This document shows, in pieces, positions 11,426 through 20,871 of a DNA stretch of 64,000 nt. The DNA lies in contig NZ_BAYX01000003.1 in assembly GCF_000696095.1 (NCBI RefSeq), positions 248,001 through 312,000 of the forward strand, in the 5' to 3' direction. How positions within the stretch are numbered: position 1 is the stretch's first letter; the number at the start of each line of letters is the position of its first letter. The position numbers and the translations under genes are program-made. The notes below the pieces were generated by a model. The model saw only the letters and a program-made list of their open reading frames with translations, searched no databases and was not told the DNA's origin. The DNA comes from Rhizobium rhizogenes NBRC 13257. GTDB taxonomy: Bacteria; Pseudomonadota; Alphaproteobacteria; Rhizobiales; Rhizobiaceae.

Positions 11426-12511
11426 CTATGTTTTCGGCGCGCTCGTCGTTTCGCGGGTCACGAGTTCGAAGCCGACATTCAGGCGGGTCTCCATCGGTTG
11501 CCCGGTGGTGCCGTCCGGCTCCAGGATCGCAAGCAGCAATTCCCCGGTTTTCCGGCCGATCATTGCGGCATCGACGCGGATGGTCGACAGTGCCGGCACA
11601 CACTGGTGGGCGATGTCGAAATCGCCGAAGCCGAGAATGGAAAGGTCGTCCGGCACGGCGATCTTGCGGCGATGACATTCCATCAGCGCGCCGACTGCGG
11701 ATATGTCGGAAACCGCAAAGACGGCCTGAACGTCGGGCGCTTTTTTGAGAAGCGTGCTCAGCGCCTCCGCTCCGTGATCGTAGGACGAGGGCGCGGCATT
11801 CTGGCGAACGATGAAGTCGTCGGAGAGATCTGCCTCCCGAAGGGCCGAGGCAAATCCGAGCAGGCGACTTTCGCCTCGAAAATCGGTGGCGTCCGCGGTG
11901 ACCGCCGATCCGATGGCACCGATGCGGCGATGGCCGAGGGAGATGAGATGCCGGGCCGCCAGGCGCCCGACCTCGTAGTTGGAAAAGCCGACCGCATGGT
12001 CGACCGGGTGTTCCGACACGTCCCAGATTTCCACGATCGGAATGCCCGCCCGCAACAGCATCTCGTTGGTCGCCTTGGTGTGGACCGCGCTGGCGATGAC
12101 GATGGCGTCCGGACGTCGCGCCAGCATGGCGCGAACGATGCGTTCTTCTTCGGTCAGGCTGTACATGGTGTAGCCGATCAGAAGCTGGTAGTCGGCGGCG
12201 CGCAGCGCACCCGCAAGGCCCTGTGCGGTGTCGGCGAAGTTGGCGTTGGTCAGCGTCGGCAGGATCGCAGTGATGAAGTTGGTCCGACGCGAGGAAAGTG
12301 AGCTGGCGGTCCGGTCCGGCACATAGCCGAGCTGCTCGATCGCCGTCATCACGCGATTGCGCGTCGGCTCGGCGACCAGCGTTGGATCGGCCAGCACGCG
12401 CGAAACGGTCATCTTCGAAACGCCGGCAAGCCGCGAGACGTCGCTCATGGTCGCCTTGCGGGATATGTCTGAAGGATGCGCCACGGTTTCCCCTGTTTCT
12501 GGCTCACGCAA
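11426..12511 (-). CDS. LacI-family regulator, GntR (gluconate repressor)-like
   Basis: Transcription repressor of 361 residues. It has an N-terminal LacI helix-turn-helix (SDVSRLAGVSKMTVSRVLADP, about residues 23-43) and a periplasmic-binding-like effector domain. Segments such as GIPIVEIWD, HAVGFSN and PDDLSILGFGDFDIA resemble the gluconate repressor GntR of E. coli. The start overlaps the end of the upstream gene by 8 bases. Two GntR-like palindromes lie in the adjacent control region, so it likely represses both its own operon and the divergent ABC operon. The effector is probably a sugar acid (inference). Confidence 0.9.
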   Translation of the reverse strand: MREPETGETVAHPSDISRKATMSDVSRLAGVSKMTVSRVLADPTLVAEPTRNRVMTAIEQLGYVPDRTASSLSSRRTNFITAILPTLTNANFADTAQGLAGALRAADYQLLIGYTMYSLTEEERIVRAMLARRPDAIVIASAVHTKATNEMLLRAGIPIVEIWDVSEHPVDHAVGFSNYEVGRLAARHLISLGHRRIGAIGSAVTADATDFRGESRLLGFASALREADLSDDFIVRQNAAPSSYDHGAEALSTLLKKAPDVQAVFAVSDISAVGALMECHRRKIAVPDDLSILGFGDFDIAHQCVPALSTIRVDAAMIGRKTGELLLAILEPDGTTGQPMETRLNVGFELVTRETTSAPKT

Positions 12512-12824
12512 TCCGCTGGTAGACGAGATGGTAGAACCGGCCGTCGCACATGCTCATCATCTCGTCGGTAATGGCGCGACCCTCCAGGCGAACGGGCGAG
12601 GCGAGCGCCTCTTCCACGGCTTCCATCGACGGATAATCGATTTCCTGGACCATGATGATCGGCGCGGCTCCGGGGTCGCCGCGCCCGGTTCGCATCACAC
12701 GCACGGCCTGGGCATTCGGCATGCGCTTCCACACGGGTAACAGCTTTTCCTCGACGATGCGAAAGAATTCCTCTTCGCGGCCGGCATGGATTGCGCCCTC
12801 GAAAATCGCGGAGCGAGTGAACAT
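12504..12824 (-). CDS. Small dimeric alpha/beta-barrel (EthD/antibiotic-monooxygenase-like) protein
   Basis: Soluble protein of 106 residues. The ATG at 12824 follows a strong GGAGG. Its pattern (RSAIFEGAIHAGREEEFFRIVEEKLLPVW, then VQEIDYPSMEAVEEALASP) matches the ferredoxin-like dimeric barrel fold of EthD, Dabb and related small proteins. The catalytic role is unknown; relatives act on small ring compounds or sugars. It is first in an operon with the GntR-like regulator and shares a control region with the ABC transporter, so it probably serves the same pathway. Confidence 0.7.
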   Translation of the reverse strand: MFTRSAIFEGAIHAGREEEFFRIVEEKLLPVWKRMPNAQAVRVMRTGRGDPGAAPIIMVQEIDYPSMEAVEEALASPVRLEGRAITDEMMSMCDGRFYHLVYQRIA

Positions 12825-12878
12825 GAATTTTCCTCCCTTAAAGCTCTGTCTGAACTGCTGCGTCTGATCCGACTTGCA

Positions 12879-12894
12879 ATGATACCGGTAACAT
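12879..12894. promoter_or_regulatory. GntR-type LacI-family operator 1
   Basis: On the minus strand this reads ATGTTACCGGTATCAT, one base from a full palindrome and nearly identical to the E. coli GntR operator (ATGTTACCGGTAACAT, from memory). It lies 55 bases upstream of the EthD-like start, fitting repression of that operon by the GntR-like LacI protein it encodes. Confidence 0.65.
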
Positions 12895-13040
12895 GCTCTA
12901 TTGCAACTACCAACCGAAAAGGTGCGAACTGGATCGGGAGCGGTGGAGGAATGCAAGCATTATCGTTTTGAATTCCGTGGGAGCGGATTAATAGGCCCAA
13001 GGCTGCTGGCTTTGGCAGAGCAATTTTCCCATCCATTTTT

Positions 13041-13062
13041 CCTATGTTACCGCAAACATAGG
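13041..13062. promoter_or_regulatory. GntR-type LacI-family operator 2
   Basis: Perfect 8-bp inverted repeat, CCTATGTT (13041-13048) and AACATAGG (13055-13062), around ACCGCA. The inner 16 bases, ATGTTACCGCAAACAT, differ from operator 1 mainly at the centre. It sits about 90 bases before the ABC substrate-binding gene and probably controls that promoter. Confidence 0.6.
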
Positions 13063-13151
13063 TGCCGCGAATGGGGTAGTGGTTTCCACCGCGAAGGCTC
13101 CGGGGAGTGGGTAGCGGCGGAGTGTGACAAAGCACCAGATGGAGGAGTATC

Positions 13152-13955
13152 ATGAACATTTCGAAATCCCTGCGTGGGATCATGGCGGCAGTCGGCATTG
13201 TGGCCGCGGGGCTGCTCGCGACGACACAGGCGCATGCGACGACGCTGAACGACATCGTCTCGCGCGGCAAGGTCCGCATTGGCGTCCTGACCGGTGCTCC
13301 GCCGATGGGCATGGTCGATGAAAAAGGCAATCCGGCCGGCTATGACGTCGACGTCGCCAATCTGATCGCCGGCTACCTTTCGCTGCCGGTAGAGCTGGTT
13401 CCGCTGACGCCGCCGTCGCGTATTCCGGCACTGCAGACCGGCAAGGTGGACTTCCTCGTCGCAACGCTTGCGCCGACCGGCGAGCGGGCGAAGACGGTGA
13501 TGTTCACTCAGCCCTATAGCGCCTTCAACATGGACATCATTTCCGGTCCCGACCAGAAATTCACCCAGCTGTCCGATCTCCAAGGCAAGCGCGTTGCGGT
13601 GAACCGTGGTTCGTCGCAGGAAACGGCGCTGCGCAAGGCGGCGGTTCCCGGTCTCGAAATCGTTGTCTATGAGGACGATTCCACCAGCGCGCAGGCGCTG
13701 ATCGCCGGCCAGACCGACGCGGCGGCCGTGCCGTCCACGGTTGGTGAGGCGATCATCAAGCAGCGCCCGGATGCGGGTCTGCAGGTCGGCTTCACTTTCT
13801 TCCAGCAGGGCAACTCCATGGCGACGAAGATCGATGATTTCGAACTGCGCCAGTGGCTGAATACCGCGATCTATCTCATGAAGGTCTCCGGTGATCTCGA
13901 CAAGATCTCGATGAAGTGGACCGGCCGGCCGATGGCGCAGCTTCCGTCCTTCTGA
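13152..13955 (+). CDS. ABC transporter substrate-binding protein, polar amino acid type
   Basis: Periplasmic solute-binding protein of 267 residues (SBP_bac_3 fold). It has a cleaved signal peptide (about 1-29, ending AHA). GKVRIGVLTGAPPMGMVDEKGNPAGYDVDVANLIA is the family's opening, here quoted in parts: GKVRIGVLTGAPP then GYDVDVANLIA. The KVDFLVATLAPTGERAKTVMF-type segment is also typical. First gene of an operon with two permeases and an ATPase. A GntR-like operator upstream raises the chance that the ligand is a sugar acid or other carboxylate rather than an amino acid. Confidence 0.92.
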   Translation: MNISKSLRGIMAAVGIVAAGLLATTQAHATTLNDIVSRGKVRIGVLTGAPPMGMVDEKGNPAGYDVDVANLIAGYLSLPVELVPLTPPSRIPALQTGKVDFLVATLAPTGERAKTVMFTQPYSAFNMDIISGPDQKFTQLSDLQGKRVAVNRGSSQETALRKAAVPGLEIVVYEDDSTSAQALIAGQTDAAAVPSTVGEAIIKQRPDAGLQVGFTFFQQGNSMATKIDDFELRQWLNTAIYLMKVSGDLDKISMKWTGRPMAQLPSF

Positions 13956-14026
13956 TCGGGTTTGTGCCCGTGCCCGCCGGCGGAACATTCGCCGGCGGGT
14001 CGCGAAACCTCAATGAGGTCCTTTCC

Positions 14027-14731
14027 ATGTCCTATACGTTTCAATTCAGCGCGCTCGCGCAATATCAGGGTGAGTTCCTGAGCGGTCTGTGGCTGACCAT
14101 CAGGCTTTCGGTTCTCTCCATCATCCTTGGCTCCGCCTTCGGCATCGTGCTTGCCTCTCTGCGCTCCGTCCGGGGCAAGTGGGTGCGGTTTCTGGTCGAC
14201 GCCTATGTCGAGGTTATCCGCAACACGCCCTTTCTGGTCCAGCTTTTCATCGTCTATTTCGGTCTGCCGGGTATTGGCCTGAGGGTTGGTGCCGATACGG
14301 CGGCGCTGATCGGCATGACCATCAATCTCGCCGCCTATTCGACGGAAATCATTCGGGCGGGCATCGAGGCGGTGCACAAATCCCAGATCGAGGCGGGCGA
14401 GGCGCTTGGCTTCACGCGGTTCCAGATCTATCGCCATGTCATCATCGTGCCGGCCGTCGCCAAGGTCTATCCGGCGCTGTGCAGCCAGTTCGTGCTGATG
14501 ATGCTGGCATCGAGCATCTGCTCGGCGATCTCGACCCATGAACTGGCCGCCTCGGCCGCCTTCGTGGAATCGCAGACCTACCGGTCCTTCGAAGTCTATA
14601 TCGTCGTCACACTGATGTATCTGGCGCTGGCGCTTGTGCTGCGCGCCGGTCTCGCGCTCGTCGGAATGTGGCTCTTCGGCCGCCGCGTCGCACGCCGCAC
14701 GATCACGGCCCTGCCGGAGGCACAGGCATGA
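14027..14731 (+). CDS. ABC transporter permease 1 (HisM/HisQ type)
   Basis: Inner-membrane permease of 234 residues. The start MSYTFQFS at 14027 follows AATGAGGTC; the longer reading upstream overlaps the binding-protein gene and looks non-coding. Several membrane helices and the EAA loop EAGEALGFTRFQIYRHVIIVPA are visible. It overlaps the next permease by 4 bases. Confidence 0.93.
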   Translation: MSYTFQFSALAQYQGEFLSGLWLTIRLSVLSIILGSAFGIVLASLRSVRGKWVRFLVDAYVEVIRNTPFLVQLFIVYFGLPGIGLRVGADTAALIGMTINLAAYSTEIIRAGIEAVHKSQIEAGEALGFTRFQIYRHVIIVPAVAKVYPALCSQFVLMMLASSICSAISTHELAASAAFVESQTYRSFEVYIVVTLMYLALALVLRAGLALVGMWLFGRRVARRTITALPEAQA

Positions 14732-15367
14732 CACTCAGAACATTCGGCATCAATGAATTCACCTTCCTACTGCAATCGCTGCAATGGACCGTCGTTCTGA
14801 CGATCATTGCGCTGATCGGCGGCGGGCTCCTGGGCTTTGCCGTCGCGCTCGCCCGCACCTCGTCGATCAAGGCCGTGCGTATCGCCGCCGGCACCTATAT
14901 CCAGGTGATCCAGGGCATTCCGGTCCTGATGATCCTCTTCCTGTCCTATTACGGGCTGAGCCTTGCCGGCTTCGAACTGCCGCCGCTGATTGCCGCGGGT
15001 GCGTCGATGACGATCTATGCGTCTGGTTATCTGGCGGAGATCTGGCGAGGCTGTATCCAGGCCGTGCCCAAGCAGCAATGGGAGGCGTCAGAATCGCTCG
15101 CCATGACCCGGTTGCAGCAATATCGTTACGTCATCCTGCCGCAGGCGGTGCGGATTTCCCTGCCGCCGACCGTGGGCTTTGCTGTGCAGGTGGTCAAGAA
15201 TACCTCGATCACCTCGATCATCGGCTTCGTCGAACTCGCCCGTGCCGGGCAACTCATCAACAATGCGACGTTCCAGCCGTTCCGCGTCTTCATCGCCGTG
15301 GCGGCTCTCTATTTCGTCGTCTGCTACCCATTGTCCCAGCTGTCGCGTTGGCTGGAAAGGAGGCTTC

Positions 15368-15387
<20 letters not shown>
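14728..15387 (+). CDS. ABC transporter permease 2 (HisM/HisQ type)
   Basis: Second inner-membrane permease, 219 residues, start chosen for the ATGA overlap with permease 1. The membrane segments are typical, and the EAA loop reads EASESLAMTRLQQYRYVILPQA. It forms a heterodimer with permease 1. The ATPase gene begins 20 bases before this gene ends, so they are translationally coupled. Confidence 0.93.
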
Positions 15388-16099
<712 letters not shown>

Positions 16100-16125
16100 C
16101 CCTCGTTCAAAGTTTGAGTTGATCC

Positions 16126-17061
16126 ATGACCGTAGACATCCTGCAGCTCTGCCCACTGACGCCCTTTCTTGAGGCGGAGTTGGCCAAACGATTTGCCGTC
16201 CACCGCCTCTTCGAGATGGAGGACAAGGCAGGCTTCCTTGCGGCCAATGGTGATAGCATTCGCGCCGCCGTCACCGGCGGTCACCTCGGTATTCCCGCCG
16301 ATCTGGCCGCCGTTCTTCCCAAACTCGAAATCGTCGCGATCAACGGCGTCGGCTTCGACAAGGTCGATCTGGCCGAGGCGAAGCGGCGGGGCATTCGTGT
16401 CTCCAACACGCCGGATGTACTGACGGCCGATGTCGCGGACCTGGCGCTTGGGCTGATCCTTGCCTTTGGTCGGCAATTGCCGCGTGCCGATGCCTATGTC
16501 CGGGCAGGCAAGTGGCTTTCGGCCGATATGGGGCTTTCGACGCGGGTCGCCGGCCGCCGCTACGGCATTTTCGGGCTCGGCCGTATCGGCATGGCGATTG
16601 CGAGGCGCCTCGAAGGTTTCGACGCCCGCATTTCCTACTCGGCCCGCTCGAAGCGGGATGTGCCCTACGACTATCATGAGACGCTCGCAGCGCTCGCTGC
16701 AAATTGCGATGTCCTCATTCTCGCGGCCGCCGCCACCGCCGAAACCAGGCATGTCGTCAACGCCGAAGTGCTCGATGCCCTCGGGCCGAACGGCACGCTC
16801 GTCAACGTGGCACGCGGCTCACTGGTCGATGAGCGGGCGCTGATCGTCGCCTTGCGGGGCCGGCGGATCGGCGGCGCGGCGCTTGATGTTTTCGAGGATG
16901 AGCCGCGCGTGCCGGAGGAGCTGTTCGGCATGGACAATGTGCTTCTGGCACCGCACCTCGGCAGCGCCACGCATGAGACCCGGCGGGCAATGGCCGATCT
17001 GGTGCTTGCCAATCTCGACGCCCATTTCGCCGGAACGCCGCTGCCGACAGCTGTCGTCTGA
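16126..17061 (+). CDS. D-2-hydroxyacid dehydrogenase (GhrB/hydroxypyruvate reductase-like)
   Basis: NAD(P)-dependent reductase of 311 residues. The nucleotide loop is GIFGLGRIGMAIA (about 147-159). Catalytic residues are Arg230 in NVARGS, Glu259 in DVFEDEP and His277 in APHLGS. Relatives reduce glyoxylate, hydroxypyruvate or 2-ketogluconate. It starts 26 bases after the ATPase gene and is probably co-transcribed. With the GntR-like regulator, a 2-keto sugar acid is a reasonable but unproven substrate. A small hairpin (17094-17115) follows. Confidence 0.93.
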   Translation: MTVDILQLCPLTPFLEAELAKRFAVHRLFEMEDKAGFLAANGDSIRAAVTGGHLGIPADLAAVLPKLEIVAINGVGFDKVDLAEAKRRGIRVSNTPDVLTADVADLALGLILAFGRQLPRADAYVRAGKWLSADMGLSTRVAGRRYGIFGLGRIGMAIARRLEGFDARISYSARSKRDVPYDYHETLAALAANCDVLILAAAATAETRHVVNAEVLDALGPNGTLVNVARGSLVDERALIVALRGRRIGGAALDVFEDEPRVPEELFGMDNVLLAPHLGSATHETRRAMADLVLANLDAHFAGTPLPTAVV

Positions 17062-17132
17062 AGAGCTGAAGCTGGATATCAATGGAGAAAAGATGAGCGG
17101 ACGCAACGTCGCTCAGTAGATCTGTGACCTTA

Positions 17133-18032
17133 TCAGGGATTGAATTTCTTCAGCCATTCCAGCGTTGCCGGAACCAGATGGCTGTCGATCGTCTGCGGCC
17201 CGGTAAAGGCGTTGAAAACGTGATCCATGTCGAAAACGTCCAGACGTTCCTCGCCATTGTGATAGTCGAGAAGGACCTGGCCGGATGCCGGCTGGGGCGT
17301 GACCGTCGTATCCTTGCTGCCGACAATGACTTGCAGTGGGCCGGGATAATGCGCGATCGCCGCGATCGTGCTGGTGGTCGGCATTTCCTTGAAGAAGGAC
17401 GCCTTCAGTGTGGTATCGACGCCCCAGGGCAACCTAGCGGTGATCTCCGTGTCCGGCGGGCTGGTCAATCCTTTCGCGACATTATCCGCGCCGAGGACGT
17501 TGCCGTAGGTGTAAAGCGGCGTCACCACCGGCGCCCATAAGGTCACGGACTTGACCTCCGGGCGCGCCCTCGCCACATGGGCGCCCACGAGGCCGCCCTG
17601 GCTCCAGCCGAGGATCGAGATCTTGGAGCCATCGACCTTGTCGCTGGCCTTCAGCCAATCCACTGCCGCGATGCCATCCTTGATCTGGCGGGAGAAGGTG
17701 GTATCCGCCCATTTGCCATCGCTCTCCCCGGATCCACGGAAGTCGATCCGCAGGCTTGCATAGCCGCTTTCGGCAAGAAGCCGGGCGCTGCGCGAAAAGA
17801 CGCCGTCCTTGGTGTCCTTGATCGGCAGTTCGTCGCGCGAGCCACCAAAGCCGTGGAACATGACAACGACGGGCGCTTTGGGGTTGCTGTCGATCGTCGA
17901 CAGAGTGCCGATTACCTTTTGCCCGTCGACGCTGAACGAAACCTTCGTCTCTGCGGCGGACGCGAAACTGGAGATAGCCGCCACGGCCAGACACACGAGC
18001 CCAAATTTGCTCGCCTTCGTCATTCCAAACAT
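17133..18032 (-). CDS. Exported alpha/beta hydrolase
   Basis: Serine hydrolase of 299 residues with a signal peptide (about 1-27, ending ASA). The triad is visible as Ser144 in GWSQGG, Asp241 in VGSKDTTV and His271 in DMDHVF; HGFGG at 60-64 gives the oxyanion hole. It resembles dienelactone-hydrolase or acyl-peptidase-like esterases; the substrate is unknown. The start has AGGA 6 bases upstream. It lies downstream of, and in the same direction as, the LysR gene, with a gap of 86 bases. Confidence 0.9.
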   Translation of the reverse strand: MFGMTKASKFGLVCLAVAAISSFASAAETKVSFSVDGQKVIGTLSTIDSNPKAPVVVMFHGFGGSRDELPIKDTKDGVFSRSARLLAESGYASLRIDFRGSGESDGKWADTTFSRQIKDGIAAVDWLKASDKVDGSKISILGWSQGGLVGAHVARARPEVKSVTLWAPVVTPLYTYGNVLGADNVAKGLTSPPDTEITARLPWGVDTTLKASFFKEMPTTSTIAAIAHYPGPLQVIVGSKDTTVTPQPASGQVLLDYHNGEERLDVFDMDHVFNAFTGPQTIDSHLVPATLEWLKKFNP

Positions 18033-18118
18033 CTTAAATCCTCAACGGCCACGGTGTTGCAAATACCGATGAAGACTAGAGAAAAAGGCAGTGCGGTCAA
18101 GGACAGGCCGGGGTGTTG

Positions 18119-19036
18119 TTACGCCGCAGTCCCACCCGTCACTTGGCGGCTTTTCCGGCTCTCATGCAGTAGCCAGTCGCGGAATGCGATGACGCTGTGC
18201 TTTTGCGACTTGCGCTCCGAATAGACGGCCCAATAGGATTCGCTGGAGCGAACCGGCTTTCCGAGCGGCAAATGTAATTCGCCGCTCTCCAGTTCCCGCT
18301 CGACATATTGCACCGGCACCACTGCAAGCCCGAGACCGCTGACGGCGGCGTTGATCAGCATCTCGCTATGGGCAAAGCGGACCCCCTGGATGGCGCCGCT
18401 ATAGCTCAGATTGGCGGCCCGCAGCCAGTTGAGCCAGAGGCTCGGCCTGCTGGCATTCTGAAGCGTGGGAAACCGGGCGAAATCGAGCCAGTCGAGCTTC
18501 GTCGTCGTCGGGATCAGCTTCGGGGAGGCGACGACGGCAAGCTCCTCGGGAAACAGCAAGGAGGCGCGTGCATTCCGCCAGGAGCCGACACCTCGCAGGA
18601 TGGCGATATCGATCCGGCTATGGTCGAAATCCAGCTTGGGATCGACCAGCATGATCTCGATCGGCATATCGGGATTTCCCTGTACGAAGCCTTCGAGCCG
18701 GGGTGCGAGCCATCGTGCCGCAAGTGTGGGATAGGCGCCGATCATCAGCGATGCATCTGCCTTGCGCCCGCGCACGACATCAATGGAGACCTCCTCAAGT
18801 TTGTTGAGCGTCTGTTCGATCTCTTGGAAATATTTGACCCCCGGATCGGTCAGCACCAGCCGCGATCCGGAGCGCTCGAAGAGCCGGACGCCGAGATAGT
18901 GCTCCAAACTATGAACCTGACGGCTGACGCCGCTCTGGGTGATGGCAAGTTCCTCCCCTGCCTTCGTAAAGCTCATGTGGCGAGCCGCGGCCTCGAACGC
19001 CTGCAGGGCTGATAATGAAGGAAGGAAGCGACGCAT
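18119..19036 (-). CDS. LysR-family regulator, GcvA-like
   Basis: LysR transcription factor of 305 residues. The N-terminal winged helix (LSALQAFEAAARHMSFTKAGEELAITQSGVSRQVHSLE, in the GcvA style with RRFLPSL before it) is followed by an effector-binding domain. It is divergent from the ABC importer at 19302, and a perfect inverted repeat lies 25 bases before its start. It probably controls that importer operon and itself. Confidence 0.93.
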   Translation of the reverse strand: MRRFLPSLSALQAFEAAARHMSFTKAGEELAITQSGVSRQVHSLEHYLGVRLFERSGSRLVLTDPGVKYFQEIEQTLNKLEEVSIDVVRGRKADASLMIGAYPTLAARWLAPRLEGFVQGNPDMPIEIMLVDPKLDFDHSRIDIAILRGVGSWRNARASLLFPEELAVVASPKLIPTTTKLDWLDFARFPTLQNASRPSLWLNWLRAANLSYSGAIQGVRFAHSEMLINAAVSGLGLAVVPVQYVERELESGELHLPLGKPVRSSESYWAVYSERKSQKHSVIAFRDWLLHESRKSRQVTGGTAA

Positions 19037-19060
19037 GTTTCATTGGCTCGCAGAATTTCA

Positions 19061-19079
19061 TCATGACAAATAGTCATGA
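19061..19079. promoter_or_regulatory. Inverted repeat, probable LysR operator
   Basis: TCATGAC (19061-19067), spacer AAATA, GTCATGA (19073-19079): a perfect 7-5-7 palindrome 25 bases before the LysR start and about 220 bases before the binding-protein gene. It fits a LysR autoregulatory box. Confidence 0.6.
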
Positions 19080-19301
19080 CGAACCTATTTTTTCAAGTTT
19101 TACATTCCGTAGCCCCATCCGTCATTAATGGTCGGTTGAATATGCAACGTGAGGGCTGAATGCTCGCGGCAAAGGCAAGGCTTCGCCAGCCGGAAATCTC
19201 GACTGACGGAAAAGCAGACGGGATGAGAACCGCCTTGTAGCCACGACAAGGCTTGCTCGCATCGGGACGACAACGACCACAAAAAGATAGAGGGGAATTT
19301 T

Positions 19302-20141
19302 ATGATTACGCGTAGAGCATTTGGAAAACTCATTGGCGCAACTGCAATCGGAGCTTCGGCCGGTTTGGCTTCACTTCCGGCACGCGCGCAGACGGCAAGC
19401 TCGCTTGAGCGCGTCAAGGCTTCGGGCGTGCTGCGCATAGGCGGCATCGCCGATGGCGCGCCATATTATCAAAAGGGCCTGGCCGACGGGCAATGGCGCG
19501 GATTCTACGTCGATATCTGCCAGAAGCTGGCCGATGACCTCGGTCTGAAGCTGTCGATCCTCGAGACCACCTGGGGTAACTCCGTCCTCGATCTGCAGGC
19601 GGACAAGAGCGATGTGTTCTTCGGCCTGAACCCGACGCCAGAGCGCCAGAAGGTCATCGATTTTTCCGGCCCGGTGTTCAAGAACTCCTTCACCTTGATT
19701 GCCAAGAAATCGGTCACGGCGAAGACCTGGGATGAGTTCAACAACCCGGAAATGCGAATTGGCGTTGATGCCGGATCGTCGCATGACGCAGCTGTGACCC
19801 GTCACGCGCCCAATGCTCAGATTTCGCGTCTGAAGACTGCAAGCGACGTGACCGCTGCCCTTCAGGCCGGCCGCATCGACGCTCAGTGCCTCGTCATGGT
19901 CCTGGCGCTGACGCTGCGGGCTAAGAATCCCGCAATCGGCGAACTCGTCGTCCCGACCCCCGTGGATTTCACCACATCGAATGCCGGCTTCCGTCGGGAA
20001 GAAGATCAGTCCTGGCGTCAGCTCGTCGATCACTGGATTAGCGAGCACCGGGATAATGGCTTCATCAAAGCAGCAATCATCCGCAACATGGCACTGGTGG
20101 GCGTGACGGAAAGTAGTTTCCCGGCCGGATTCGAAATCTGA
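19302..20141 (+). CDS. ABC substrate-binding protein with Tat signal
   Basis: Periplasmic binding protein of 279 residues (SBP_bac_3 fold). The N-terminus has a twin-arginine motif, TRRAFGKL at residues 3-10, a hydrophobic stretch and an ARA/Q cleavage region near residue 29. This implies export in folded form, which is uncommon for this family. A good ribosome site (AGAGGGGAATTTT) precedes the ATG. The core shows GVLRIGGIADGAPYYQK and KSDVFFGLNPTPERQKVIDFS. It belongs with the permease and ATPase that follow. Confidence 0.9.
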   Translation: MITRRAFGKLIGATAIGASAGLASLPARAQTASSLERVKASGVLRIGGIADGAPYYQKGLADGQWRGFYVDICQKLADDLGLKLSILETTWGNSVLDLQADKSDVFFGLNPTPERQKVIDFSGPVFKNSFTLIAKKSVTAKTWDEFNNPEMRIGVDAGSSHDAAVTRHAPNAQISRLKTASDVTAALQAGRIDAQCLVMVLALTLRAKNPAIGELVVPTPVDFTTSNAGFRREEDQSWRQLVDHWISEHRDNGFIKAAIIRNMALVGVTESSFPAGFEI

Positions 20142-20208
20142 CGCGTTACCATCGCGGCCCGCAGGGCATATCTCTGCGTGCTCCTTATTCTAAACGCGGG
20201 ATTTCTCC

Positions 20209-20871
20209 ATGTACGAATGGGATTTTTCCATACTCTGGGGCTACCGGTGGGTGCTGCTTCAGGGGCTCGGCGTCACGGTCGGCTTCACAGTTGCGATCGT
20301 CGTAGGCGGGCTGCTGATCGGCCTGGTGGCTGCGATGTGTCTTCTGTCACGCTTCCGGCTGGCAAGAGGCGTCTCGCTCGCCTTCATCGAGGTTTTTCGC
20401 TGTACTCCGATCCTCGTCCAGCTCATCTGGTTTTACTACGCGCTGCCGATCCTTGCCGGGATCGAGATGACGCCGATAACGGCCTCGTTGCTTGGCTTGT
20501 CGTGCTACGGCGGTTCGTTCTATGCCGAGATTATCCGCGGCGGCATCGTCTCCATCGATCTGGGTCAGTCGGAAGCGGCAGCGGCTCTCGGAATGACGCC
20601 CGGGCTCGCCATGCGGCGTATCATCCTGCCGCAAGCACTCAGGCGCATGGTGCCGGCGTTGATGAACCAGTCGATCATGCAGTTCAAGAACACCTCGCTG
20701 GTCTCCGTGCTTGCCGTGCCGGACTTGGTCTATCAGGGGCAGATGATCGCGCATGACAGTTACCGCCCGCTCGAATCCTACACGGCCGTCGCCGTCGCCT
20801 ACTTCGTGATCCTGTTCCCGCTGACCCTATACGTGCGTCACCGCGAAAGAAAATTCGGAGCCAATCGATGA
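20209..20871 (+). CDS. ABC transporter permease (amino-acid type)
   Basis: Inner-membrane permease of 220 residues (MYEWDFSILWGYRWVLLQG start). It has the usual helices and the EAA loop SEAAAALGMTPGLAMRRIILPQA. It is the only permease in this operon, so it probably acts as a homodimer. The ATPase start overlaps its stop by 4 bases. Confidence 0.93.
   Translation: MYEWDFSILWGYRWVLLQGLGVTVGFTVAIVVGGLLIGLVAAMCLLSRFRLARGVSLAFIEVFRCTPILVQLIWFYYALPILAGIEMTPITASLLGLSCYGGSFYAEIIRGGIVSIDLGQSEAAAALGMTPGLAMRRIILPQALRRMVPALMNQSIMQFKNTSLVSVLAVPDLVYQGQMIAHDSYRPLESYTAVAVAYFVILFPLTLYVRHRERKFGANR

Larger units (their letters stand above)
12825..13151. other. Divergent control region, 327 bases
   Basis: No gene seen. 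It separates the minus-strand EthD-like/LacI operon from the plus-strand ABC operon and holds the two palindromes listed at 12879 and 13041, plus the ribosome-binding sites GGAGG (minus) and ATGGAGGAG (plus). Confidence 0.7.

Noticed and set aside
17088..17118. Tiny ORF (MSGRNVAQ) with a good ribosome site after the dehydrogenase
   Set aside because: Eight codons only; the same bases form a small hairpin (17094-17103 with 17107-17115) that is a likelier function. It could be a trimmed gene start.
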